Shown here piece by piece: positions 52,509 to 60,317 of a DNA stretch of 64,000 nucleotides. The stretch's first letter is position 1. Every line of letters starts with the position of its first letter. The DNA lies in contig NZ_JADBGF010000001.1 of NCBI RefSeq assembly GCF_014873495.1, forward strand, positions 9,610,001 through 9,674,000, in the 5' to 3' direction. A program made the translations under genes and the position numbers. The notes beneath the pieces are model-generated. The model saw nothing but the letters and a program-made list of their open reading frames with translations. It did no database searches and was not told the origin of the DNA. Source of the DNA: Streptomyces stelliscabiei. GTDB lineage: Bacteria > Actinomycetota > Actinomycetes > Streptomycetales > Streptomycetaceae.

Positions 52509-52533
52509 GTTACTGGATAACATGGTCAGTACA
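52509..52533. promoter_or_regulatory. Operator-like site C (TetR promoter)
   Basis: GTTACTG, 11 bases, CAGTACA: 12 of 14 matches. It lies between the two divergent TetR genes, 45 bases before the plus-strand one. Regulators commonly bind their own promoters, so this copy points to one of these two proteins as the binder. Confidence 0.55.
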
Positions 52534-52578
52534 GAGGATCCATGGACATGGGTCCACGGCAGTCGCCAGGGGAGCACG

Positions 52579-53229
52579 ATGGCCACCACGAAGAACGGCA
52601 AGCAGCCCGCCCACCGCCCCTCGCGACGGCAGCACATCATCACCGCCGCCGTGCGGGTGTTCGGCCGCACCGGCTTCGCGGAGACCAGCATCCAGGACAT
52701 CGCGGCCGAGGCCCAGGTGGTGCCCACGGCCGTGTACTACCACTTCGACGGCAAGGAGGAGCTGCTCGAACTCGCGATGCGCCGCGTCTTCGACCAGTTG
52801 AACGCGGTCGTGGAGGCCGCCCGGCCGGAGTCCGAGCCCGGCGACGCGGAGGGTCTGCTGCGCGTCATCGACGCCGTATGGGACTGGGTGGAGCGCAACC
52901 CTGACGAAGCCCGCCTCTACCAGATCCAGTTCGCCTCCGCGAGCGGCAGCGTCAAGGCCCTGCGCGAGGAGTTCGAGCAGCGTCACATCCAGCGCGGTTA
53001 CGACTACCTGCCCGAGGGCACCACCCGCAGCCCCCGGGCAGCCAAGGCCCGGCACGCCACGCAGGCGCTCGCGGTCCGCACCCTGATCAGCACGACCATG
53101 CTCGTCACGGCACTGCGGGCGGAGGGGGGCCCGTTGTCGCAGATGCCCTCCCGGGCCGTGCTGGAGGCCGTCAGGGCGCTGGCGCTGCGGATCGTCGCCG
53201 AGGAGAAGCCGGCCCCGGCAGGCTCCTGA
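52579..53229 (+). CDS. TetR-family regulator (paralog 2)
   Basis: 216 residues, AGGGGAG before the ATG at 52579. Helix-turn-helix TSIQDIAAEAQVVPTAVYYHFDGKEELL. The preceding HRPSRRQHIITAAVRVF nearly copies the other regulator. The ligand domain includes ARLYQIQFASASGSVKALREEFEQRHIQRGYDYLP. An operator copy lies in its promoter. It is a good candidate for the regulator of the whole island, perhaps with its divergent paralog. Confidence 0.9.
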   Translation: MATTKNGKQPAHRPSRRQHIITAAVRVFGRTGFAETSIQDIAAEAQVVPTAVYYHFDGKEELLELAMRRVFDQLNAVVEAARPESEPGDAEGLLRVIDAVWDWVERNPDEARLYQIQFASASGSVKALREEFEQRHIQRGYDYLPEGTTRSPRAAKARHATQALAVRTLISTTMLVTALRAEGGPLSQMPSRAVLEAVRALALRIVAEEKPAPAGS

Positions 53230-53231
53230 GG

Positions 53232-53246
53232 CGCCCCACCGGGGCG
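53232..53246. terminator. Short GC hairpin between convergent genes
   Basis: CGCCCC-ACC-GGGGCG at 53232-53246, directly after the TetR stop and 30 bases before the stop of the convergent thiolase-like gene. Confidence 0.45.
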
Positions 53247-53275
53247 GGCGCCCCCCAGCGCCCAGCCTCCCGCCC

Positions 53276-54430
53276 TCACACCGTGAGGACCGAGCAGGCG
53301 CTGATGCCGGGCGCCCCGTACACATGCGTGAAGCCCACCCGGGGAGCACCCGGTACCTGGATGCCCGGTGCCCGGCCCTGCAACTGCCGTACGACCTCGT
53401 GGAACTGCCGCAGCCCGGAGGCGCCGACCGGCTCCCCGCCGGCCAGACAGCCGCCGTCGGTGTTGACCGGTATCCGGCCGGTGGGGTCGGTGTCCCCGCG
53501 GGCCAGCAGCTCCTCCTGTTCGCCGTGCCCGCACAGTCCGGTCTCCGCCAGGTGGATCAGCTCCGAGCCGCTGTCGGTGTCCTGCAACTGGGCGACCTTC
53601 ACGTCCGAGGGCCGCACACCGGCGGCGCGGAATGCGGCCTCGGCGGCATCCACGCTGGGGCTGCGGTGCGGTCCCGGCGGCAGCCAGGGCGAGAACACCT
53701 CGAACGAGCCGAACCGCCGGGTGCGCAACGCCAGCGCAGCCAGCTTGACGGGGCGTTCGCACAGGTCGAAGGCGCGGTCGCCGAGTGCCAGCACGAGCGC
53801 CGCCGCGCCCTGTCCCGGTGAGCAGAACATGTACTGGGTGAGCGGGGGACTGACCTCGGCGGAGTCCAGGATCTCCCGCTCCGTGAGCGGCTTGCGCCGC
53901 CAGGCCAGGGGGTGGTGCGAGCCGTTGCGGAAGGCCCGCGCGGCGATCGTCGCCAGCGCCCGCTCCGGGATGCCGTGCTCGTGCAGGTAACGCCGCGTCT
54001 TCAGGGCGAAGAACTGGGTGGTCAGCATCATGCCGGTCTCGGCGTACCAGTCGCCCAGGCCGTAGCGGGCCGCGGAGACGTGGAAGGCGCCCCGTTCGTG
54101 CTTGTCGAACCCCACCGCGAGGCCGACGGACGCCTCGCCCGCACGCAGCGCGTTGGCCACCGCGAGCACGGTGGAGGCGCCGGTGGCGCAGCCGTTCTGG
54201 ACGTTGACGAACGGCACGCCGGTCAGGCCCAGGCGGCCCACCAGGGTGTCGGGTTTGCCGGAGACGTCGGAGCCGCCGGCCGCGTGACCGATGTCCTCCC
54301 AGGCGACCCCGGCGTCGGCCAGCGCCTCGCGGACCGCCCGCTCGGCCATGTCCATCCCGGTGACGCTCTCGTCGCGGCCGAAGGGATGCATCCCGCATCC
54401 GACCACGTAGACGTCGTCGGTCGGGCTCAT
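53276..54430 (-). CDS. Thiolase-like (SCP-x/lipid-transfer type) protein, probable retro-aldolase or thiolase subunit
   Basis: 384 residues. The thiolase-fold nucleophile position is Cys81 in VQNGCATGAST. The usual GHP catalytic motif is replaced by GGEPVGASG, and the last motif is THVYGAPG. This subgroup pairs with a DUF35 Zn-OB protein, as in ChsH2-DUF35/Ltp2 steroid aldolase and BbsAB. Here the DUF35 gene overlaps it by 4 bases (ATGA). It therefore probably cleaves a beta-hydroxy- or beta-keto-acyl-CoA as a two-protein complex. Confidence 0.88.
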   Translation of the reverse strand: MSPTDDVYVVGCGMHPFGRDESVTGMDMAERAVREALADAGVAWEDIGHAAGGSDVSGKPDTLVGRLGLTGVPFVNVQNGCATGASTVLAVANALRAGEASVGLAVGFDKHERGAFHVSAARYGLGDWYAETGMMLTTQFFALKTRRYLHEHGIPERALATIAARAFRNGSHHPLAWRRKPLTEREILDSAEVSPPLTQYMFCSPGQGAAALVLALGDRAFDLCERPVKLAALALRTRRFGSFEVFSPWLPPGPHRSPSVDAAEAAFRAAGVRPSDVKVAQLQDTDSGSELIHLAETGLCGHGEQEELLARGDTDPTGRIPVNTDGGCLAGGEPVGASGLRQFHEVVRQLQGRAPGIQVPGAPRVGFTHVYGAPGISACSVLTV

Positions 54431-54855
54431 CGCTCCCCTTCCCTGTCCGGCCGGAAAGCGAAGGTCAGGACCTCGGTTCCGTCGTCGTCGTGGTAGGCGG
54501 GCACCGTGGTGAGCCGCACCGGCAGCCCGATCCGGATCTCCGCGCGCGGAACCGCCAGCCGTGCCTCGACCAGCACCTCACCGAGGTCGACATAGCCGAC
54601 GTGGTACGGCCGGTGGGCGCCGGCCGGCGGCCGGTAGGGCGGCTTGGGCGGGAACGCCTGGAGCGTCCACGACCACACCCGTCCGCTCACCGGCAGCACA
54701 TGACCGGCCATGGGCCCGTCCGAACACCTGGGGCACGAGTCCTGCCGGGGGAAGACGACGGTGTGGCACGCCGGGCAGCGGGCGCCCACGAGGCGCGGTG
54801 GGGCCCCGTCGGCCCCGTCGTCGAACAGCGAGTCGTCGATGAGTCGGGTAGACAT
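54427..54855 (-). CDS. DUF35 Zn-ribbon/OB-fold protein, partner of the thiolase-like enzyme
   Basis: 142 residues from ATG at 54855 (AAAGG upstream); a GTG at 54873 is an alternative. The zinc ribbon CPACHTVVFPRQDSCPRC lies near residues 27-44. The OB-fold follows (GRVWSWTLQAFPPKPPYRPP, YHVGYVDLGEVLVEARL). Such proteins bind acyl-CoA and activate their thiolase-like partner. The stop overlaps the partner's start. Directly downstream of an acyl-CoA dehydrogenase gene. Confidence 0.9.
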   Translation of the reverse strand: MSTRLIDDSLFDDGADGAPPRLVGARCPACHTVVFPRQDSCPRCSDGPMAGHVLPVSGRVWSWTLQAFPPKPPYRPPAGAHRPYHVGYVDLGEVLVEARLAVPRAEIRIGLPVRLTTVPAYHDDDGTEVLTFAFRPDREGER

Positions 54856-54874
54856 ACCGGTTCCGCCTTTCACG

Positions 54875-55993
54875 TCACCAGCTCAGCAGTCCGGCCAGCC
54901 GTTCCCGGTGATGCGCGGCGCCGCCCAGCAGGACGGCGTCGGACTGGGCCCGCCGGAAGTACAGATGGGCGTCGTGCTCCCAGGTGAAGCCCATCCCGCC
55001 GTGCAGGTGCACGCACTCGGCGGCGACGGACACGAAGGCCTCGCACGCCCACGCCTGGGCCACCGCCGCCGCCTCGGCCAGCGCCTCGGGCGAGTGGGCC
55101 ACCCGGACGGCACGCGTCACCGCCGAGCGGGCGCCCTCGACCTGGAGCAGCATGTCGGCGCAGGTGTGCTTGACCGCCTGGAACCCGCCGATCGCCCTGC
55201 CGAACTGGGTGCGGTCCCGCACATGGGCGACGGTCATGTCCAACGCCGCCTGCGCACCGCCGAGTTGCTCGGACGCCAGGGCGACCAGGGCCACGTCCAG
55301 GGCCCGGGAGACGACCTGCGCCCCCTCGCCGCCGGCGGTCAGGGCCCGGACCCGGGCGCCCGTGAAGGTGGCCACGGCCTGGCCCCGGCTGAGGTCCAGG
55401 GTGGGCACCCGGCGGACCGCGACCCCCGGCCCGCCCGGGTCGACGAGGAAGAGGTCCACGCCGTCGGCCCCGGCGGCGGCGACCACCAGCGCCCGGGCGT
55501 CGGCGCCGTCGAGCACGAACGGCGCGGTGCCGTCGAGGACCGGGGCCCCGCCCTGCCAGGAGACGGCGACCGGCACCGCCCCGGGCCGCCACGTCCCGTC
55601 GGGCGCCGCCACCGCCAGGGCGTGCACCGCGCCCTCGGCCAGCTCGGCGAGCGCCCCGTCGGCCGTACCGCAGCCGGCGAGCACCTGCCCGGCCAGCACG
55701 GTGGAGGACAGCAGCGGCACCGGTGCCAGGGTTCGGCCCAGCTCCTCGCAGACCGCGGCGATCTCGGCGAGACCGCCGATGCCGCCGGCCGCCTCGGGCA
55801 GCCCGAGGGCGGCGAGGCCGACCTGCCGGCCGAGGGTGTCCCACAACGCGGCGTCGATGCCGGGAGAGTGCTCCGGCAGCCGCCGCACCGCCGCGGTCCC
55901 CCCGGCGTCCGCGCACACCGACCGTACGGTCTCGCGCAGGTCGTCCAGCTCGGCGTCCGACAGGGCCGTGCCGCCCGTCATGGTGCTCGTCAT
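54875..55993 (-). CDS. Acyl-CoA dehydrogenase, short FadE-type subunit
   Basis: 372 residues. C-terminal QxHGG-like block ECVHLHGGMGFTWEHDAHLYFRRA, helix RDRTQFGRAIGGFQAVKH and N-terminal LAALGLPEAAGGIGGL. The shortened N-terminal half and poor FAD loop match the partner subunit of heteromeric actinobacterial FadE enzymes. The dehydrogenase at 31923 may be its companion. Start overlaps the stop of the PPDK-like gene (ATGA). Confidence 0.88.
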   Translation of the reverse strand: MTSTMTGGTALSDAELDDLRETVRSVCADAGGTAAVRRLPEHSPGIDAALWDTLGRQVGLAALGLPEAAGGIGGLAEIAAVCEELGRTLAPVPLLSSTVLAGQVLAGCGTADGALAELAEGAVHALAVAAPDGTWRPGAVPVAVSWQGGAPVLDGTAPFVLDGADARALVVAAAGADGVDLFLVDPGGPGVAVRRVPTLDLSRGQAVATFTGARVRALTAGGEGAQVVSRALDVALVALASEQLGGAQAALDMTVAHVRDRTQFGRAIGGFQAVKHTCADMLLQVEGARSAVTRAVRVAHSPEALAEAAAVAQAWACEAFVSVAAECVHLHGGMGFTWEHDAHLYFRRAQSDAVLLGGAAHHRERLAGLLSW

Positions 55994-58626
55994 CGTGCGC
56001 TCCCGCTCCCGCTGTCGTTCTCGTCCTGCCGCTCGCGCAGGGCACTGTGCGCGGCCGCCATCCGGGCCACCGGCACGCGGTGCGCGGAACAGGAGACGTA
56101 GTCGAGGCCGAGGCCGTCGCAGAGCGCGATCGACTCCGGATCCCCGCCGTGCTCCCCGCACACGCCCAGCTTGATGTCGGGTCGCACGCTCCGGGCCCGC
56201 TCGACGGCCAGGGCGATCAGGGCGCCCACCCCGTGCGGGTCCAGCCGTGCGAAGGGGCTGGCGTGCAGAAGGCCGCGCTCCTGATACGTGGCGAGCACCT
56301 GGCGCTCGACGTCGTCGCGGGAGAAGCCGTAGGTCAGCTGGGTGAGGTCGTTGGTGCCGAAGGAGAAGAACTCGGCGTGCTCGGCGAGTTCGCCGGCCAG
56401 CAGCGCGGCCCGCGGGGTCTCGATCATCGTCCCGAGCCGGTACGGCACCTCCACTCCGGTGCGCGCGGCGACCGCCTCGGCGGCCTCGCGGACGTACACG
56501 GCCGCGGCGGCCAGCTCCTCCGGCAGGCTGACGAGAGGGATCATCACCTCCAGCTCGGGCCGGACCCCGGTGGCGGCGACGTCCGCCCAGGCGGCGAAGA
56601 GCGCCTCGGCCTGCGCCGGGTAGAGCCTCTCGTGCAGCAGTGCCAGCCGCACCCCGCGCAGCCCGAGCATCGGATTGGCCTCGCGCAGCGCGGCGGCCCG
56701 CTGTTCCTCGCCCGCGTCCGAGGCGTGGCCGGGGGCGGGCAGGAACTCGTGCAGCGGGGCGTCCAGCAGGCGTACGGTCACCGGGCGGTCGCCGACGGCG
56801 GCCAGCAGCGCCCGGAAGTCCTCGTGCTGTGCCTGTTCCAGCGCCACCAGTGCCTCGTCGCGGGCGGCCGGGTCGGCGGCCAGGATCACCCGGCGGATCA
56901 GCGGCAGCCGGTCCCCGAGGAACTGGTGCTCCGTACGGCACAGTCCGACACCCTCCGCGCCCAGGGCGACGGCGGTGCCGACCTCGGCGGCGGTGTCGGC
57001 GTTGGCCCGTACGCCCAGGCGGCGCATGCCGTCCGCCCAGGACAGCAGGGTGGACAGTTCGGGCGGGGGCCCGGCGACGCTGACGCTCAGCGTCCCCGCG
57101 TAGACGGCGCCGGTACGGCCGTCCAGCGACACGGGGTCGCCCTCGTGCAGAACCCGCTCGCCGATGCCCACCGTCCCGGCGGCCCGGTCCACGCGCAGCC
57201 CCTCGGCGCCGCACACCGCGGGCTTGCCGGCGCCCCGTGCCACCACGGCGGCGTGCGAGGCGATGCCGCCGGTGCCGGTGAGCACGGCGGCGGAGGCCAG
57301 CATGCCGGGAACGTCCGCCGGGGTCGTCTCGTGGGCCACCAGCACGACCGGGGTGCCGTCCGCGGCCCGTTCGAGGGCGCGTTCACTGGACAGCACGACC
57401 ACGCCGGTCGCCGCGCCGGGCGAGGCGGGCAGCCCCTTCACCAGCAGGTCCTCGTCGCCGGTCAGCCGGAACTGGGGGTGCAGCAGCTCCTGCACCTGGG
57501 CGGGGCCGATCCGCAGGACGGCCTCCTCGGGGCCGAGCGCGCCGTCGCGGGCCAGGTCGGCCGCCAGGCACACCGAGGCCCGCAGCGGCGGTCGCTGCTG
57601 GGCGGAGGCGGCGAGCAGGGAGATCTCGTCGTCGCGCACCTCGAAGTCGACGGAGACGGGCGCGTGCAGATGACGTTCGAGGGTGAGCAGGGAGTGCTCC
57701 AGCAGGGCCCTGCCGCCCGCGAGGCGGTCGAGCGGTTCACCGGTGTGCGGGGGCGGGGCGCTGCGCCGCACCCCACGGAAGAACGAGCCGTGCGGGCAGA
57801 GGCGGCCGGTCTCGGGGTGACGGCTGACCGCCGTGCCGTGGCCCGAGCGGTCGGCCGGGCCGATGCGCAGTGCCTGCACGTGCAGGGCGATCCCCAGATC
57901 CGCGGGCAGTCGCTGGGCCTTGCGGGACCTCCTGGCCCGGGGCGAGTCCCACCGGGCGAGGAGGGCACGGGCGGCCAGGGCGAGCTGCTGGGCCGGGTCG
58001 TCGGGGAAGGGCTGGGTTCCGTGGAGTGTGACCAGGGCCAGCAGCGCGTCGACCCGCGCCCGCGGCTCGGGTGTGTCGAGGAGGGCGTCGTCGAGCACCG
58101 CGGCGGGTACGTCGAGGGCGTGCTCGGCGATCATGCGCACGGTCGCCGCCCACACCTCGAACAGGGCGTCCCCGCGTCCGATGACGGCGCCCAGGGCGTC
58201 GGCGCCCGTGGCGGTGACACCGAGACAGGCGAGGTCGGGCGGCAGTCCGGCGATCTCGGTCGGGGCGCTCGCCGACAGGCGCAGCAGCAGGGGGCGGGTG
58301 GTGTCGCCGATCCGTCGTCCCGCGAGCTGTTCGACCAGGCCGACGGCGGCTTCGGCGGTGCCGGCTTCGCACAGGGAGGCGGCGGCCCCGGCCGGCACGG
58401 TGAGTCCCGGGACGACCGGCAGCCCGAGGGCCACCAGCCGGTCCATCGCCGCGCCGTGGGCGCCCAGCTCCGCGGCGTCGAGCCCCCGGCTGCGACCCTG
58501 CCCGTAGGGCACCAGGACCCGGCCGGGGGCCTCGGGAGACGGGGTGGGCGGTGTCTCGGTGTCAGCCGGGACGAGTGGGGCCTCGGGCCGCGCGAACGGC
58601 CCCGGCCCGCGGTCGGTGACGCTCAA
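55990..58626 (-). CDS. PPDK/PEP-synthase-like protein with degenerate ATP-grasp region
   Basis: 878 residues from TTG at 58626, which overlaps the previous TGA; this gives normal PPDK length. The swivelling domain has phospho-His458 in GGIASHAAVVARGAGKPAVCG. The PEP/pyruvate barrel is intact: GVGLCRTEHQF, NPMLGLRGVRLA, GTMIETPRAALL, FSFGTNDLTQLTYGF and CGEHGGDP (Cys823). The ATP-grasp third is eroded: the VRSGAR motif reads LRLSASAP (about 115-122), the SGTGVAFTRNP motif reads SGHGTAVSRHP (261-271), and the QTR motif is lost near 343. It may use PEP with another phosphate acceptor. Confidence 0.87.
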   Translation of the reverse strand: MSVTDRGPGPFARPEAPLVPADTETPPTPSPEAPGRVLVPYGQGRSRGLDAAELGAHGAAMDRLVALGLPVVPGLTVPAGAAASLCEAGTAEAAVGLVEQLAGRRIGDTTRPLLLRLSASAPTEIAGLPPDLACLGVTATGADALGAVIGRGDALFEVWAATVRMIAEHALDVPAAVLDDALLDTPEPRARVDALLALVTLHGTQPFPDDPAQQLALAARALLARWDSPRARRSRKAQRLPADLGIALHVQALRIGPADRSGHGTAVSRHPETGRLCPHGSFFRGVRRSAPPPHTGEPLDRLAGGRALLEHSLLTLERHLHAPVSVDFEVRDDEISLLAASAQQRPPLRASVCLAADLARDGALGPEEAVLRIGPAQVQELLHPQFRLTGDEDLLVKGLPASPGAATGVVVLSSERALERAADGTPVVLVAHETTPADVPGMLASAAVLTGTGGIASHAAVVARGAGKPAVCGAEGLRVDRAAGTVGIGERVLHEGDPVSLDGRTGAVYAGTLSVSVAGPPPELSTLLSWADGMRRLGVRANADTAAEVGTAVALGAEGVGLCRTEHQFLGDRLPLIRRVILAADPAARDEALVALEQAQHEDFRALLAAVGDRPVTVRLLDAPLHEFLPAPGHASDAGEEQRAAALREANPMLGLRGVRLALLHERLYPAQAEALFAAWADVAATGVRPELEVMIPLVSLPEELAAAAVYVREAAEAVAARTGVEVPYRLGTMIETPRAALLAGELAEHAEFFSFGTNDLTQLTYGFSRDDVERQVLATYQERGLLHASPFARLDPHGVGALIALAVERARSVRPDIKLGVCGEHGGDPESIALCDGLGLDYVSCSAHRVPVARMAAAHSALRERQDENDSGSGSAR

Positions 58627-59255
58627 CCCCGGCTCCTCGTGACCAGTTCCTCTTCCCGGGCCTCGTCCTCGGCCCGGCTGATGCCCAGCACGAGCAGCAG
58701 CTCCTGGTGCAGCCGCATCCATACGGTGTGGTACGAGTCGCACAACGGCGAGGCCAGCCACTTCACCGCGCCGTCGTCGAAGTGGTCGAGGGCCTCCTCC
58801 AGGTCGGTCAGATACCGCCCGCTGCCCGCGAGAACCCGCTCCAGCCTGCGCAGTACGGGCTGGATGGCCTCGTGCACGTCCTCCAGCGACTCGCGGACCC
58901 CGGCGTCGTAGACGCTGTCGGAGTGGTCGTTGACGCTGCCGTCGGGGCGGCACTGCCAGGCCGTGCACACCTCGCGGATCTTCCGGTTGACCGGCAGGAA
59001 CGCCTCGTACGCCGTGGTGATCTGCTGCTCCTCGGCCGAGCCCGGCGGGATGCGCAGGATCTGTGCGGCGGTGGCCTTGGCACGCTCGGTCGGCAGCACG
59101 AGCGGGCCCTTCACCATCGCCAGCCCGGCGTCGACCAGGGGGCGGTGCTCCGACTCGGGCCTGCCACGCCACATGCCCCGCAGGACGAGGTCCACGACGG
59201 CTTCGGTGAGCGTCTCGTCGGAAGCGTCCGGAAGGTCCACGGCAGCAGATTGCAT
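58623..59255 (-). CDS. Helical protein of unknown function, partner of PPDK-like gene
   Basis: 210 residues from ATG at 59255 (AAAAGG 7 bases upstream). All-helical look, no signal or membrane segment. Blocks: LRGMWRGRPESEHRPLVDAGLAMVKGPLVLPTERAKATAAQ (split here: MWRGRPESEHRP near 30) and LPVNRKIREVCTAWQCR. Its stop overlaps the TTG start of the PPDK-like protein, so the two are made together. No family recognised; a subunit that replaces or assists the eroded ATP region is one idea. First gene of a five-gene unit. Confidence 0.7.
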   Translation of the reverse strand: MQSAAVDLPDASDETLTEAVVDLVLRGMWRGRPESEHRPLVDAGLAMVKGPLVLPTERAKATAAQILRIPPGSAEEQQITTAYEAFLPVNRKIREVCTAWQCRPDGSVNDHSDSVYDAGVRESLEDVHEAIQPVLRRLERVLAGSGRYLTDLEEALDHFDDGAVKWLASPLCDSYHTVWMRLHQELLLVLGISRAEDEAREEELVTRSRG

Positions 59256-59333
59256 CGCCACACCTTTTCCCCGGTTCTGTGGTGACCGGTTCCTCGGTTC
59301 TGTGTTGCCCGGAGGTTACGCTCCGGCGGGCCT

Positions 59334-59358
59334 GTTAGTGAAGAGGGATTCAAGAAAG
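59334..59358. promoter_or_regulatory. Operator-like site E (PPDK-like operon promoter)
   Basis: GTTAGTG, 11 bases, AAGAAAG: 10 of 14 matches by hand count. It overlaps the end of the enoyl-CoA hydratase gene and is 79-103 bases upstream of the five-gene PPDK-like operon. Confidence 0.35.
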
Positions 59359-60198
59359 ACTTTCCGCGTCCCGGGGGCGGGCCCGGCCGTCGCCGCCCCG
59401 CGCGCGGTCTCGTGCGCGGTCCCGCGCGGCGAGGAACGAGGCCATGCGTTCCTGTGCCTCCGGCAGGCCCGCCAGGGCCGCGATCTGCCGCGCCTCCTCG
59501 GCGAGGTGGGTGGCCAGGGAGTCCTCGTCCCGGCCGCGCAGCAGGGCCTTCGCGGCGCGCAGCGCGCCGGTGGCGCCGGCGGCCAGGCCGGCGGCGGTGC
59601 GGTGGGCGGCGGCGTCCAGCTCCCCGTCCTCGACGCACCGGGAGACCAAGCCCCATCGTTCGGCATCGTCCCCGGTCAGGACCCGGTTGGTGAGGATCAG
59701 GTCGGCCGCCGGCCGGGGGCCGACCAGCCGGGGCAGGAACCAGGAGGCCCCGCAGTCCGGCGTGAGCCCGACGTCCGTGTACGCCAGGCGGAACCGAGCC
59801 GATCGGGCCGCGAGGACGATGTCCCCCACCAGGGCGAGCCCGACGCCGCCACCCGCGGCGGCACCGCGCACGGCGGTCACCACCGGTACCGGCAGTGCGT
59901 GCAGGGCCTGTATCGCGGCGTGGGCGGCCGTCGCCACGGCGTGCACATAGGCGCTCGTCCCGTCGCCGAGGCCGGCGAAGGCGCGCAGGTCACCGCCGAC
60001 GCAGAAGGTGCCGCCCGTCGCCCGCAGCAGGACCGCGCCGCCCGGGTCCGCCGCCACCCGGGCCGTGGTGTCCCGCAGCGCCTCGGCCGTCGCCAGGTCC
60101 AGGGCGTTGCCCCGCCCGGGATCGTCCAGCCGCACCTCGACCACCCCGTCGGGGTGGCGGACGACGCGGACCGGCTCGGGACTCGTGGAGTTGCTCAT
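59350..60198 (-). CDS. Enoyl-CoA hydratase/isomerase
   Basis: 282 residues, crotonase fold: LRATGGTFCVGGDLRAFAG near 60 (oxyanion loop), VTAVRGAAAGGGVGLALVGDIVLAARSARF, and YTDVGLTPDCGASWFLPRLVG. The two usual catalytic acids are partly replaced (GVGLALVGD, LTPDCG has Asp), so the activity could be hydratase or isomerase. An Arg/Asp-rich tail follows. Divergent from an acyl-CoA dehydrogenase across an operator copy. The five-gene PPDK-like operon lies downstream on the same strand. Confidence 0.9.
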   Translation of the reverse strand: MSNSTSPEPVRVVRHPDGVVEVRLDDPGRGNALDLATAEALRDTTARVAADPGGAVLLRATGGTFCVGGDLRAFAGLGDGTSAYVHAVATAAHAAIQALHALPVPVVTAVRGAAAGGGVGLALVGDIVLAARSARFRLAYTDVGLTPDCGASWFLPRLVGPRPAADLILTNRVLTGDDAERWGLVSRCVEDGELDAAAHRTAAGLAAGATGALRAAKALLRGRDEDSLATHLAEEARQIAALAGLPEAQERMASFLAARDRARDRARGGDGRARPRDAESLS

Positions 60199-60244
60199 GG
60201 GACGTGTCTCCTGTCGTCTTCCCGTCGCCGGGTTCTCTCGGCAA

Positions 60245-60269
60245 GATACTGAAGACGCTATACAGTTTC
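60245..60269. promoter_or_regulatory. Operator-like site D (hydratase / dehydrogenase divergent promoter)
   Basis: GATACTG, 11 bases, CAGTTTC: 11 of 14 matches, and a near-perfect dyad in itself (GATACTG versus CAGTTTC differs by one pair). It lies 47 bases from the hydratase start and 49 from the dehydrogenase GTG, midway, so it can control both directions. Confidence 0.52.
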
Positions 60270-60317
60270 TAGACGCGACGGGCCCCGGTGCCCGTACGCC
60301 CTTCGGCGGGAGGTCCC

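Noticed and set aside
55990..58626. Naming the gene ppdK
   Set aside because: The ATP-grasp motifs needed for dikinase activity appear degenerate, so the standard name would imply an unproven function.
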